NCBI RefSeq assembly: GCF_023380025.1
Contig: NZ_CP097253.1
Coordinates: forward strand, 124,001-188,000
From: Sphingomonas glaciei
Lineage (GTDB): Bacteria; Pseudomonadota; Alphaproteobacteria; Sphingomonadales; Sphingomonadaceae
Reading direction: 5' to 3'
Length of the DNA: 64,000 nt
In this document: positions 9,641 to 18,563 of the stretch, piece after piece
How positions within the stretch are numbered: position 1 is the first letter of the stretch
Layout: every line of letters starts with the position of its first letter
Notes under the pieces: model-generated
Seen by the model: only the letters and a program-made list of their open reading frames with translations
Told to the model about the DNA's origin: nothing
The model's database searches: none
Translations under genes and position numbers: made by a program

Positions 9641-10033
9641 TTAGCGGATGCTGGTTATTGCTCGCCCGCGAAAATAGATGCCCAGTCTGTCTCTGGTCGG
9701 CGAGTACCGATGCAGCGCCAACTCGTAGGGAACGCCGTCTACGCAGTAGACCGATGCAGCTTGGAACGGTCCTCGCAGTTCAATCTCACTGTTCAGCCGC
9801 TGGGCATCAGCTTGCGAGAGCGGTTTGCCGCCGATGCGAACGGCGTAATCGCTCTTGAGCCCCACCTTGTAATCCCAACTCTTAACGAGGGTCAGCGACT
9901 GCCGACCACATTGGTGCGTCCCGATCTCGGAGCCGGCCTGCGCCGGTGGCGGAGGCGGTACGGCTGCCGCTGGCACCGCGAACACTCCCACACTGAGGCC
10001 CGCGAAAGTAGCCCAAGTTTGCCGCATGTTCAT
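9641..10033 (-). CDS. Small exported protein of unknown function
   Basis: The 130-residue product begins with a signal peptide (MNMRQTWATFAGLSVGVFAVPAAA) and a short proline tract. A small domain follows with two cysteines (THQCGRQS and ASVYCVDG) that could form a disulfide in the periplasm. I do not recognise the family. The start was chosen for the signal peptide and a GGGAG-like site; the longer open frame runs into repeat copy C and is rejected. It is bounded by repeat copies B and C. Confidence 0.6.
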   Translation of the reverse strand: MNMRQTWATFAGLSVGVFAVPAAAVPPPPPAQAGSEIGTHQCGRQSLTLVKSWDYKVGLKSDYAVRIGGKPLSQADAQRLNSEIELRGPFQAASVYCVDGVPYELALHRYSPTRDRLGIYFRGRAITSIR

Positions 10034-10085
10034 CGCTGGCAAGTCTCCCGCCCGAAGTTTGCAGAAGGACTGAATAGCGGTCTGA

Positions 10086-10111
10086 TGTCCGCTTTCCACC
10101 CATTGCGGACA
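10086..10111. repeat. Dispersed palindromic repeat, copy C
   Basis: TGTCCGC (10086-10092) and GCGGACA (10105-10111) form a perfect 7-bp stem around TTTCCACCCATT. It is the cleanest of the three copies. On the minus strand it reads through as the peptide phrase SAMGGKRT, often seen in spurious sphingomonad ORFs. Confidence 0.7.
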
Positions 10112-10145
10112 CTGGCGCCGGCAATGTCCACACCAATTTCTCCGG

Positions 10146-10292
10146 CTACTTCTTCGCGGCAGCTTTCCCGCCCTTCTTGCCAAGCTCGGACTGCGCCGCC
10201 GAGGACTTGCGCGGGTTCGATTTGCCTTCCTTGGAGGCTTTGGCGTTAGCCTTTTGCGCGGTGGCGCTGCCGTGGCCCTTCTTCTCGGTCAT
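10146..10292 (-). CDS. Small basic Lys/Ala-rich protein (48 aa)
   Basis: This is a short frame with a strong ribosome-binding site (GAGGAG, 6 bp before the ATG at 10292). The product is highly charged: it starts MTEKKGHGSATAQKANAK and ends ELGKKGGKAAAKK. It has no hydrophobic segment. The composition suggests nucleic-acid binding or an intrinsically disordered stress protein, but that is inference only. It lies 51 bp downstream of the acetyltransferase gene on the same strand. Confidence 0.6.
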   Translation of the reverse strand: MTEKKGHGSATAQKANAKASKEGKSNPRKSSAAQSELGKKGGKAAAKK

Positions 10293-10343
10293 GTCCTGCT
10301 CCTCACTGTCTGCGTCCTCAACGCGAAACAGCGCCCGAGTGCC

Positions 10344-10886
10344 TTACAGTTCTTCGGCCACCCATTCGTCGCGCAAGATGGAAAACAGGACGGTGTCACG
10401 GACATGGCCGTTCCAGGTGATCCGGTCGGCCCGCAGCACGCCCTCGCGGGTAGCGCCGAGCCTGGCCATCGCCGCCTGGCTGCGCGCGTTGCGGGCGTCG
10501 ACCCGGAACTCAGTGCGGCGATAACCGCAGTTGAACGCCCGCCTCAGCATCATGTCCTTGACCCGCCGGTTGAAGCCGGTGCCGCGCAGGGGAGGGCGGT
10601 AGTAGGTGCCGCCGATCTCCAGCACGCCGCGGGCCGGTTCTATCGCGAGGAAGCTCGACATGCCGGCAAACTCTCCGCCCTCGAACAGGACGAAGGTTTC
10701 CATGTCCGGACGCGCCAGCCAGGCGTCGAGGCTGGCGTCGAAATGGTCGGGATCGAAGCTGACCGAATAGATCGACCAGATGTCGCGGTCTTCGGCGCAG
10801 GCCGCCTTGAGCGCCGCGCGATGCTCTTCGCTGAAGGGGAGGGCGGAGCAGCCGTCGCCCGTCATCGGCGCGGCAAGGTCGCTCAC
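10344..10886 (-). CDS. GNAT-family N-acetyltransferase (RimJ/RimL-like)
   Basis: The 180-residue protein has the GNAT fold. The RimJ/RimL-type acetyl-CoA region is [18 protein letters not shown], followed by the helix phrase [17 protein letters not shown]. Substrate could be a protein N-terminus or a small amine. The GTG start at 10886 overlaps the rbfA stop (GTGA), so it is translationally coupled to rbfA. This is an unusual companion inside the nusA-infB operon. Confidence 0.8.
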   Translation of the reverse strand: MSDLAAPMTGDGCSALPFSEEHRAALKAACAEDRDIWSIYSVSFDPDHFDASLDAWLARPDMETFVLFEGGEFAGMSSFLAIEPARGVLEIGGTYYRPPLRGTGFNRRVKDMMLRRAFNCGYRRTEFRVDARNARSQAAMARLGATREGVLRADRITWNGHVRDTVLFSILRDEWVAEEL

Positions 10887-11275
10887 TCCTCGGTAAGGTC
10901 CTGCTTGACGTGCGGCGAGCGGAGGATCTGATCGATCTTGCTACCTTCGTCGAAGCTTTCGTCGGGCAGGAACTTAAGCTTAGCGGCAAATTTGGTGTTC
11001 ACCCGCCGCGCGACCTCGCCCTGGAGATAAGCGGTGTTGGTGCGCAGCGCCTTCAGCACCACTTCCTCATCCTGGCCGAGCAGCGGCTTCACGAACACGG
11101 TGGCATGACGCAGGTCGGGGCTCATCCGGACTTCGGTGACGCTGACGAGATGGCTCTGCAGCGTCGCGTCGTGCACGTCGCCGCGGGCCAGCACTTCGCT
11201 CAGCACGTGACGCACCTGCTCGCCGACACGGAGCAGGCGAACGGAGCGGCCTTCGGGGGACTCGGTCTTCTTCAT
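10883..11275 (-). CDS. rbfA: Ribosome-binding factor A
   Basis: The 130-residue protein aids late maturation of the 16S rRNA 5' end and cold adaptation. It has a KH-like fold with conserved [19 protein letters not shown] and a C-terminal [16 protein letters not shown] segment. The ATG at 11275 yields the standard length and begins [13 protein letters not shown], typical of alphaproteobacterial RbfA. It follows infB as usual and overlaps the acetyltransferase start. Confidence 0.95.
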   Translation of the reverse strand: MKKTESPEGRSVRLLRVGEQVRHVLSEVLARGDVHDATLQSHLVSVTEVRMSPDLRHATVFVKPLLGQDEEVVLKALRTNTAYLQGEVARRVNTKFAAKLKFLPDESFDEGSKIDQILRSPHVKQDLTEE

Positions 11276-11292
11276 GACTTTTCTCACGTCGC

Positions 11293-11331
11293 TGCGAGCC
11301 GGCGAGGGCTGCAACCCTCACCGGCATCGCA
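11293..11331. repeat. REP-like hairpin between infB and rbfA
   Basis: An imperfect inverted repeat has three paired blocks: TGCGA/TCGCA, CCGG/CCGG and GAGGG/CCCTC, closing on CTGCAA. It fills most of the 68-bp infB-rbfA spacer. It resembles intergenic REP-type elements and may modulate read-through or mRNA stability within the operon. Confidence 0.5.
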
Positions 11332-11343
11332 ATGACGAACGCC

Positions 11344-14040
11344 TTACAGCGTCCGGGCGCGCTCCTCGACCTCGAACACTTCGAGGTTGTCGCCCGCCTT
11401 GATGTCGTTGGTATCGGCCAGCAGCACGCCGCACTCGAGACCGGCGATGACCTGCGCCACGTCGTCCTTGAAGCGACGCAGCGAGCTGATCGTGGTCTTG
11501 GAGACGATGACGTCCTCGCGGGTGAGGCGGGCGTGCAGACCCTTGCGGATCGTGCCCTCGAGCACCAGCAGACCGGCAGCCTTGTCGCGCTTGCCGGCCG
11601 GGAAGACCTCCTGCACGCGGGCACGGCCGACGACCGTTTCGATGATCTCGGGCCCAAGCTCGCCCGCCATCGCACCCTTGGCCCAGTCGGTAAGGTGATA
11701 GATGACGTCGTAGTAGCGAAGCTCGGTCTTGTTGCGCGCCGCAACCTCACGCGCCTTGGCGTTCGGACGGACGTTGAAGCCGATGATCGGCGCTCCGGTG
11801 GCCGAGGCCAGAGTCACGTCGCTTTCGGTGATCGCGCCGACACCCGAAGCGAGGATGCGTACCTTGATCTCGTCGGTCGACAGGCGATTGAGCGCATTGA
11901 CGATCGCCTCGGCCGAACCCTGGACGTCGGCTTTCACCACCAGCGGGAACTCGATCACGGTGGACGCCTTGTTGGCGAACATGTTCTCGAGGCTCATCGG
12001 AGCGCTCGTGGTGCGCTTGCGGTCGAGCAGGCCCTGGCGATAGGCCGCGACTTCGCGGGCCCGCGCCTCGTTCTCGACCACGGTGAGCTGGTCGCCCGCC
12101 GACGGCACCGAGCCGAGGCCGAGGACCTCGACCGGCATCGAAGGCCCGGCTTCCTTGACCTGCTTGCCATGGTCGTCGGTCATCGCCCGGACCTTGCCCG
12201 AGGCGGCACCCACGACCAGCACGTCGCCGACCTTGAGCGTTCCGCGCTGGACCAGCACGGTGGCGAGCGGACCGCGGCCCTTGTCGAGCTTGGCCTCGAT
12301 CACCGTGCCTTCGGCGGCGCGATCGGGGTTGGCGCGAAGTTCGAGAATCTCGGCCTGGAGCGCGATGGCATCGAGCAGCCCGTCGAGGTTGGTGCCCTTG
12401 AGCGCCGACACTTCCACGTCCTGGACGTCGCCGCCGAGCTGCTCGACCACGATCTCGTGCTGCAGCAGTTCCTCGCGGACCCGCTGCGCCTTGGCTTCGG
12501 GCTTGTCGATCTTGTTGATCGCCACGATCATCGGAACGCCGGCCGCCTTGGTGTGGTTGATCGCCTCCACCGTCTGGGGACGAAGGCCGTCGTCGGCAGC
12601 TACCACCAGCACCACGATGTCGGTGACATTGGCACCGCGGGCACGCATTTCCGAGAAAGCTTCGTGACCCGGCGTGTCGAGGAAGGTGATCAGGTCACCG
12701 CTCGGCACCTTCACCTGATAGGCGCCGATGTGCTGGGTGATGCCGCCGGCTTCGCCCGACACTACATTGGCACCGCGCAGGGCGTCGAGCAGCGAGGTCT
12801 TGCCGTGGTCGACGTGGCCCATGATGGTCACCACCGGGGGACGCGCCGTCAGCGTGGTTTCGGCATCGACGTCGGCCGCGGTGTCGATGTCGACATCGCT
12901 GTCGCTGACGCGCTTGATGTTGTGGCCGAATTCGGTGACCAGCAGCTCGGCCGTATCTTGGTCGATGCTCTGGTTGACGGTCACCGGAGTGCCCATCTTG
13001 AACAGTGCCTTCACCAGGTCAGCGGCCTTTTCGGCCATGCGGTTGGCAAGCTCGCCGACGGTGATGCTGTCGGGAACCACCACGTCACGGACCTGCTTCT
13101 CGCGCGGGCCGGACTGGGCGTAGGCTCGCTTCTCCTTCTCACGCGCCCGGCGAAGGGCGGCGAGGCTGCGCGAGCGGTCGTCGTCACCGGCAAGCGCGCG
13201 AGTGACGGTGAGCTTGCCCGAATGGCGGCGATCGTCGCCGCGCGCGGCGCCGGCACGCGCCGGACGGGCAGGTTCGGGACGGCGCGAGGGCGAGGCACTG
13301 CTGCCACCGCCGGAAGGAGCCGACTGACCCTGCGACTGCGGCGCGGCACCCTGCTGCGGCTGCGCCTGGGGCTGCGGCTTGGGAGGGGGAGGCGGCGGGC
13401 GGCGCACCGGCTGGAACATCTGGCCCGGACGCGACACCACCGTGCGCGGCGCAGCGGTGGCGGCAGGCGCCGGAGCCTCGGGCTCGGGAGCCGAGACTGC
13501 AGCCGGCTGCTCGGCAGCAGCGGCGGCCGCGGCATCGGCCTCGTCGGCGGCACGGGCGGCTTCCTCGATCCGGCGCTTGGCGTCTTCCTCGGCCTGGCGG
13601 GCGGCGTCTTCCTCGGCCTTGCGGCGATCCTCGGCGCGCTTCTTCTCGTCCTCGGTCGCGTTGAGCTTGGCCTGCTCCTCGCGGCGGCGAGCGTCCTCAA
13701 GCGCGGTCATGCGGGCTTCTTCAGCCTCGCGCATCTGCCGCGCCACCATCTCCTTGCGGGCGGTGATGTCATCGGCGCTCGAGCGCTTGGGAGCCGCCGG
13801 AGCCGGAGCAGGCGCAGCCGGACGGGCTGGGGCCGGGGCGGGTGCCGCGGCTTCAGGCTCGGGCGCAGCAACGGGCGCTTCGCCCGGCCGGCCAAGGATG
13901 CGGCGCTTCTTGACCTCGACCACTACCGTGTTCGAGCGGCCATGGCTGAAGCTCTGCTTGACCTTGCCAGTCTCAACCGTACGCTTGATGCCCAGCGGCG
14001 GCCGGGTACCCAGCTTCGGCTTGTCGGTCTGGTCGCTCAT
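11344..14040 (-). CDS. infB: Translation initiation factor IF-2
   Basis: This 898-residue GTPase delivers initiator tRNA to the 30S subunit. The first about 330 residues are low-complexity Ala/Pro/Glu/Arg-rich sequence with an IF2-associated helical segment. The G domain carries [12 protein letters not shown] near residue 410, DTPGHEAF near 455 and NKID near 510, followed by the beta-barrel and C-terminal fMet-tRNA-binding domains. The start is backed by AAAGGA upstream of the ATG. It sits 12 bp after ylxR and is probably cotranscribed from the rimP promoter. Confidence 0.97.
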   Translation of the reverse strand: MSDQTDKPKLGTRPPLGIKRTVETGKVKQSFSHGRSNTVVVEVKKRRILGRPGEAPVAAPEPEAAAPAPAPARPAAPAPAPAAPKRSSADDITARKEMVARQMREAEEARMTALEDARRREEQAKLNATEDEKKRAEDRRKAEEDAARQAEEDAKRRIEEAARAADEADAAAAAAAEQPAAVSAPEPEAPAPAATAAPRTVVSRPGQMFQPVRRPPPPPPKPQPQAQPQQGAAPQSQGQSAPSGGGSSASPSRRPEPARPARAGAARGDDRRHSGKLTVTRALAGDDDRSRSLAALRRAREKEKRAYAQSGPREKQVRDVVVPDSITVGELANRMAEKAADLVKALFKMGTPVTVNQSIDQDTAELLVTEFGHNIKRVSDSDVDIDTAADVDAETTLTARPPVVTIMGHVDHGKTSLLDALRGANVVSGEAGGITQHIGAYQVKVPSGDLITFLDTPGHEAFSEMRARGANVTDIVVLVVAADDGLRPQTVEAINHTKAAGVPMIVAINKIDKPEAKAQRVREELLQHEIVVEQLGGDVQDVEVSALKGTNLDGLLDAIALQAEILELRANPDRAAEGTVIEAKLDKGRGPLATVLVQRGTLKVGDVLVVGAASGKVRAMTDDHGKQVKEAGPSMPVEVLGLGSVPSAGDQLTVVENEARAREVAAYRQGLLDRKRTTSAPMSLENMFANKASTVIEFPLVVKADVQGSAEAIVNALNRLSTDEIKVRILASGVGAITESDVTLASATGAPIIGFNVRPNAKAREVAARNKTELRYYDVIYHLTDWAKGAMAGELGPEIIETVVGRARVQEVFPAGKRDKAAGLLVLEGTIRKGLHARLTREDVIVSKTTISSLRRFKDDVAQVIAGLECGVLLADTNDIKAGDNLEVFEVEERARTL

Positions 14041-14052
14041 AAATTCCTTTGT

Positions 14053-14886
14053 CTACTCGTCGTCAGCAAGAGTCGGACCGACGGCGTCGTCGCCGCGGCC
14101 TACCCCAGCAGTTCCTACAATGAAAGCACGCCAGCGGGTCAGTGCTGCAAGCACGCGCGCGGCCGCTCCCGGGTCGGTCAGAGCCACATGTACCACATTT
14201 TCCCGCCCCAGCGCCATGCTCAAGATGGTGCGTTCGACCGGGATTTCCAAGCCGTGCCGGTGACCCATAACTTCCGAGCCCCCGACCCGCCACGCCTGGT
14301 CGAGCTTGCGGCGGCCGTCGAGGCTGGCGTCCGAAGCATATAGCAAGGCTCTCACCTTGCCGCCGCGAGCGGCTTGCTCGATCCGGTCGGAGCCAGTGGT
14401 CAGCGTTCCCGAACGCGCCTCCATGCCGAGCCGGTCGAGGGTCGCGCGGGCCAGTGCCTGCTCGATCCGGTCGGGAAGATCGGGCACAATTTCGAGCGTC
14501 TGCGTCTTGAACGCGCGCGCCAGGGCGCCGCGCAGCTTGCCTTTGGCGAGCGCGGTTTCGAGGTCAGCCTTGCTGACCCCGATCCACGCCCCGCGCCCGG
14601 GCGCCTTGGCGCGGACGTCGGGATGAACCTGATTGTCGGGGCCGAGGACGAGCCGGATCAGCTCCGACTTGTCCGCGGTCCGGCGGGTGAGGACGCAGCT
14701 GCGCTGGGGAGAATTACGAGACTTGGCGTCATCCTCGACGGTTGCGTCCTGGTCCTCAGGGCGCGACTCGGCGTTCGTGTCTGGCGGTGTCGCCGCACGT
14801 CCGGAAGGTTGATCCTCGACCCCGAGATTGCTCTCGGGGCCGGTGGTGGCTGGAGCGCCTAGCGGATCATTGCGAGGTGTCCGCAT
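14053..14886 (-). CDS. ylxR: YlxR-family (DUF448) RNA-binding protein with L7Ae-like C-terminus
   Basis: The 277-residue protein has a DUF448/YlxR domain recognised by PQRSCVLTRRTADKSELIRLVL and GRGAWIG. A second half in which GKVRALLYASDAS resembles the L7Ae/ribosomal eL8-like fold found fused to YlxR in alphaproteobacteria. An acidic, disordered extension of about 60 residues precedes the YlxR domain. The ATG at 14886 overlaps the end of nusA by 20 bp. A role in nusA/RNase P regulation is reported for the family elsewhere; here it is inferred only from context. Confidence 0.85.
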   Translation of the reverse strand: MRTPRNDPLGAPATTGPESNLGVEDQPSGRAATPPDTNAESRPEDQDATVEDDAKSRNSPQRSCVLTRRTADKSELIRLVLGPDNQVHPDVRAKAPGRGAWIGVSKADLETALAKGKLRGALARAFKTQTLEIVPDLPDRIEQALARATLDRLGMEARSGTLTTGSDRIEQAARGGKVRALLYASDASLDGRRKLDQAWRVGGSEVMGHRHGLEIPVERTILSMALGRENVVHVALTDPGAAARVLAALTRWRAFIVGTAGVGRGDDAVGPTLADDE

Positions 14887-16516
14887 CAACGGCCTCCTCG
14901 CTTGCAGGTTCGGCGCCGTCGTCCGAGGCTTCATCCTCGAACCAGTGGGCGCGGGCGGCCATGATGATCTCGTTGCCTTGCTCTTCGGACAGGCCATATT
15001 CGGCCAGGATCCCGCCCTTGTCCTCGGTCCGCTGCGGCGCATTCTCGGCGCGGCGGCGGGGTTCGGGGCGCTTTTTCTGGACCAGTTCGTCGGTCGCCAG
15101 GTCGGCAAGGTCGTCGAGGGTCAGGATCTTGGCCTTGCCCAGCGTCACCAGCATCTGCTCGGTGAGGTGCGGCAGCTCGGCCAGCGCGTCCTCGACGCCA
15201 AGACCGCGGCGCTCTTCACGCGAGGCGGCCTCGCGGCGCTCCAGCGCTTCGGAGGCACGCTCCTGGAGCTCGGTGGCGATGTCGTCGTCGAGACCTTCGA
15301 TCGAGGCGATTTCGTCGGCCTCGACGTAAGCCACTTCCTCGAGGCTGGTGAAGCCTTCGGCGACCAGCAGCTGGGCCAGCGTCTCATCGACGTCCAGCTC
15401 GGTCTGGAACATCTCGGAGCGCTCGACGAATTCCTTCTGGCGCTTTTCGGAAGCGTCGGCCTCGGTCAGGATGTCGATCTGGCTGCTGGTCAGCTGGCTG
15501 GCCAAGCGGACGTTCTGGCCGCGGCGGCCGATCGCCAGGCTCAGCTGGTCGTCGGGGACCACCACCTCGATCCGGCCTTCTTCCTCGTCGATGACGACCC
15601 GGGCGACGGTCGCCGGCTGGAGGGCGTTCACCACGAAGGTCGCGGTGTCTTCCGACCAGGGGATGATGTCGATCTTCTCGCCCTGCATCTCCTGCACGAC
15701 TGCCTGCACGCGGCTGCCCTTCATGCCGACGCAGGCGCCGACCGGATCGATCGAGCTGTCGTAGCTGATGACGCCGATCTTGGCGCGGCTCCCCGGATCG
15801 CGGGCGGCGGCTTTGATCTCGATGATGCCGTCGTAGATTTCCGGCACTTCCTGCGCGAACAGCTTCTTCATGAAGTCGGGGTGCGCGCGGGACAGGAAAA
15901 TCTGCGGCCCGCGCGTTTCGCGGGCGACGCGCAGGATCAGCGAGCGGACGCGGTCGCCGACGCGGTGCATTTCGCGCGGGATTTGGGCGTCGCGGCGGAT
16001 CACGCCCTCGGCGCGGCCAAGGTCGACCACCACGTGGCCGAATTCGACCCGCTTGACGACGCCGGTGATGATCTCGCCGGTGCGGTCCTTGAATTCCTCA
16101 TACTGGCGCTCGCGCTCGGCGTCGCGGACCTTCTGGAAGATGACCTGCTTGGCGGCCTGGGCGGCGATGCGGCCGAATTCGATCGGGGGCAGGGGATCGA
16201 CGATGAAGTCGCCGACCGCGGCATCGGCCTTGAGCTTCTGCGCGCCCTTGAGGTCGATCTGCTTGTAATAATCTTCCGGCGCTTCCTCGACCACTTCGAC
16301 GACCCGCCACAGGCGCAGGTCGCCCGACTGCGGGTCGAGCTTGGCGCGGATATCGTTTTCCTGGCCGTAACGGGCGCGGGCGGCGCGCTGGATCGCATCT
16401 TCCATCGCCTCGATGACGATGGCGCGATCGATCAGCTTCTCGCGCGCGACGCTGTCGGCGATGGCGAGCAGCTCGGCCCGGTTGGCCGTCGGGGCGGCGG
16501 GAGCGGCGGTGGCCAT
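14867..16516 (-). CDS. nusA: Transcription termination/antitermination factor NusA
   Basis: The 549-residue factor binds RNA polymerase and RNA, controlling pausing, termination and antitermination. It shows the N-terminal polymerase-binding domain (residues 1-130), an S1 domain (GVVKRVEFGHVVVDLG), and two KH domains including DPVGACVGMKGSRVQ and AIGRRGQNVRLASQL. Acidic helix-hairpin repeats follow, with SLEEVAYVEADEIASIEGLD. The ribosome-binding site (GAGGAAGAG) overlaps the rimP stop codon. Confidence 0.97.
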   Translation of the reverse strand: MATAAPAAPTANRAELLAIADSVAREKLIDRAIVIEAMEDAIQRAARARYGQENDIRAKLDPQSGDLRLWRVVEVVEEAPEDYYKQIDLKGAQKLKADAAVGDFIVDPLPPIEFGRIAAQAAKQVIFQKVRDAERERQYEEFKDRTGEIITGVVKRVEFGHVVVDLGRAEGVIRRDAQIPREMHRVGDRVRSLILRVARETRGPQIFLSRAHPDFMKKLFAQEVPEIYDGIIEIKAAARDPGSRAKIGVISYDSSIDPVGACVGMKGSRVQAVVQEMQGEKIDIIPWSEDTATFVVNALQPATVARVVIDEEEGRIEVVVPDDQLSLAIGRRGQNVRLASQLTSSQIDILTEADASEKRQKEFVERSEMFQTELDVDETLAQLLVAEGFTSLEEVAYVEADEIASIEGLDDDIATELQERASEALERREAASREERRGLGVEDALAELPHLTEQMLVTLGKAKILTLDDLADLATDELVQKKRPEPRRRAENAPQRTEDKGGILAEYGLSEEQGNEIIMAARAHWFEDEASDDGAEPASEEAVDADTSQ

Positions 16517-16519
16517 GTC

Positions 16520-17056
16520 TTACTCTTCCTCTTGGGGTTCAAGTTCGTCGGCGCCCTCGGTGGTGAGCGGTTGGGTCGCCGCAATCAGGCGGTCGGTCAG
16601 CAGCAGCTTGGCCGAATGGATGGCATCGAATGGGATGCGGCGATCGCCCTGCGAGCCCGAGATCGAAATGGTCTCTTCCTCGACGCCGAGGATGTCGCCG
16701 GTCACCTGCTTGGCACCGTCGACTTCACGGGAAAGCTTGAGGCGAGCCTCGTGACCCTGCCAGTCGCTGTAATCCTTGAGCCGGGTCAGCGGACGGTCGA
16801 TACCGGGCGAGCTGACCTCGAGCCGGTAGGCATCGTCGATCGGATCCTCGCCCGCCGCTTCAAGCGCATCGAGCCGCTCCGACACGCGCCGCGACAGCGC
16901 CTCGCAATCGGCGATGGTGAGTTGGCGGGTGTCCGGCCGCTCTGCCATGATCTGCAGCGTCGGATCGGTCTTGCCGCCGATCATCGCCACGCGCACGAGG
17001 TCGAAGCCGAGCGCATTGGCCTCGATTTCGATCAGGTCGTGAAGCTTGTGGTTCAT
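16520..17056 (-). CDS. rimP: Ribosome maturation factor RimP
   Basis: The 178-residue protein is needed for 30S subunit maturation. The conserved core LEVSSPGIDRPLTRLKDY lies near residue 85, followed by the C-terminal Sm-like barrel (GDILGVEEETISIS). GGGAG precedes the ATG at 17056. It is the first gene of the nusA-infB operon, so the operon promoter should lie in the 120 bp upstream, where I see no obvious structure. Confidence 0.93.
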   Translation of the reverse strand: MNHKLHDLIEIEANALGFDLVRVAMIGGKTDPTLQIMAERPDTRQLTIADCEALSRRVSERLDALEAAGEDPIDDAYRLEVSSPGIDRPLTRLKDYSDWQGHEARLKLSREVDGAKQVTGDILGVEEETISISGSQGDRRIPFDAIHSAKLLLTDRLIAATQPLTTEGADELEPQEEE

Positions 17057-17176
17057 GCGGCTCCCGGAAGTTCAAGCCCCCTCGGACCGCCGCGGGAACC
17101 CGGGCGGCCTCGCCAGCATCAACGATGTGAGGAGGAAGGCTCTGTATAGGAGCAAGCCGTCTCCGGCGCAACCGTC

Positions 17177-17614
17177 TCAGTGCGCCTTGAACACCCAATA
17201 GCGGTTGAGCAGGAAGCTGAGGATCGGGGTGGCCGCCATCATCAGCGGCACCGGGGCGTAGGACGACAGGCCAAGCTGCTTCACCGTCAGCCAGATCCAG
17301 AAGGTATTGATCCCGAACGCTACCCCGGATGCGGCAAGGAAACGGCCCAGCTGAAAGGTCTCGCTGTCCTTGCGGCCGTCCTTGAAGCTCCACCGGCTGT
17401 GGATGGTGTAGCCGGCGATCAGCCCGCCCGCGGTGCTTCCGACATTGGCCAGATACGGGCTTAGGTGCCGGGAAACGAGCAGAGTGTAGATGGTCGCAGC
17501 GAACCACGTCACCAGCAGGCCCGCGATGATGTAGCGGATCAGCTGCCGGGATGCGGGGTGGGCGAGCAGCTGCTGCGCCCGCCGCGCATGACCCGCCATC
17601 AGGGGTCGAAGCAT
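17177..17614 (-). CDS. GtrA-family membrane protein, putative polyprenyl-phosphate-sugar flippase
   Basis: The 145-residue protein has four predicted membrane helices with the GtrA signatures RYIIAGLLVTW at the first helix and FLLNRYWVF at the end, plus an internal HSRWSFKD. In O-antigen modification systems GtrA is thought to flip polyprenyl-phosphate-linked sugar across the inner membrane. The start ATG overlaps the stop of the upstream GT2 gene by one base (TGATG), so the two are coupled and probably act on the same lipid-linked sugar. Confidence 0.85.
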   Translation of the reverse strand: MLRPLMAGHARRAQQLLAHPASRQLIRYIIAGLLVTWFAATIYTLLVSRHLSPYLANVGSTAGGLIAGYTIHSRWSFKDGRKDSETFQLGRFLAASGVAFGINTFWIWLTVKQLGLSSYAPVPLMMAATPILSFLLNRYWVFKAH

Positions 17615-18429
17615 CAGGCGTTCTCGGTGACCATCGGCGCCGGCGCCACGACGGCGCGCCCCCCGCTGACCGACTTGGGCAACCGCTCGTTGCTGGTGAA
17701 CAGCTCGGATGAGGTCATTCCCATCTTGCACAGGCGGTAGAGGAACGCCGTGCCGAGCACGCCGAAGCCGTAGGTGCAGCTACGGCGGAAGTTGATGCTC
17801 GAGGCTTCCTCGAAATAGCGGGTCGGGCAGCTGATCTCGCCGATCTGGAAGTCCTTCCACATCGTCTGCGCGATCATCTGGTTGTCAAACACGAAATCGT
17901 CCGAGCAGGCCGGAAGCGGGAGCGTTTCGAGCACTTCGCGGCTCCAGGCGCGGTAGCCGGTGTGATATTCCGACAGCTTGGCGCCCATCAGCAGGTTCTG
18001 CAGCGCGGTCAGGCAGCGGTTGGCGACATATTTGTACAGGGGCATCCCGCCGGCCAGCGCGCCATTGCCCAGGATTCGCGAGGCGAACACCGCATCATAA
18101 TGGCCCGACGCGATCATTCCGGCCATCGCCGGGATCAGCTTGGGGCTGTACTGATAATCGGGGTGGAGCATGATGACGATGTCGGCGCCACGCTCGAGCG
18201 CGATGGTGTAGCAGGTCTTCTGGTTGCCGCCGTAACCACGATTATCCTCGTGGGTGGCGGTGAAGATGCCGAGCTCGCGTGCTAAGGCCGAGGTGCGGTC
18301 CTTGCTGCAATCGTCGACCAGGATCACGTCGTCGACGATGTTGAAGTCGATCTCGTTGTAGGTCCGCTCCAGCGTCCGGTCAGCATTATAGGCCGGAAGG
18401 ACGACGGCCACCCTCTTCCCATTGATCAC
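17614..18429 (-). CDS. GT2 glycosyltransferase, DPM1/GtrB-like polyprenyl-phosphate glycosyltransferase
   Basis: The 271-residue enzyme is of the GT-A fold. [13 protein letters not shown] opens the nucleotide-binding half, [10 protein letters not shown] follows, and LHPDYQYSP holds the metal-binding acidic pair. The combination resembles dolichol-phosphate mannosyltransferase-type enzymes that charge polyprenyl phosphate with a hexose. It lacks the two C-terminal membrane helices of phage GtrB, having only a short hydrophobic patch near residue 235. The GTG at 18429 is selected because AGGAG lies 8-12 bases upstream; the earlier open frame has no such site. Confidence 0.85.
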   Translation of the reverse strand: MINGKRVAVVLPAYNADRTLERTYNEIDFNIVDDVILVDDCSKDRTSALARELGIFTATHEDNRGYGGNQKTCYTIALERGADIVIMLHPDYQYSPKLIPAMAGMIASGHYDAVFASRILGNGALAGGMPLYKYVANRCLTALQNLLMGAKLSEYHTGYRAWSREVLETLPLPACSDDFVFDNQMIAQTMWKDFQIGEISCPTRYFEEASSINFRRSCTYGFGVLGTAFLYRLCKMGMTSSELFTSNERLPKSVSGGRAVVAPAPMVTENA

Positions 18430-18563
18430 GAAAACTGTCTCCTGAACCCCGTACAGGCCGCAACCATCGCGCACGAAGGTTAATGGAACCGTAAACGCTT
18501 GCAAGAAAAGCGCCGTCTTGGGAAGAGCGCGGTGCCGCAGGGACGGCTACGGGTGGGGAAAGC

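Noticed and set aside
9052..10145. Insertion sequence or integrated element
   Set aside because: Repeats are present but there is no transposase, terminal inverted repeat pair of IS type or target duplication that I can see.
11332..14343. About 1000-codon plus-strand frame opposite infB
   Set aside because: Antisense shadow of IF-2 with no ribosome-binding site and no recognisable domain; similar long shadows lie opposite nusA, miaB and metK.
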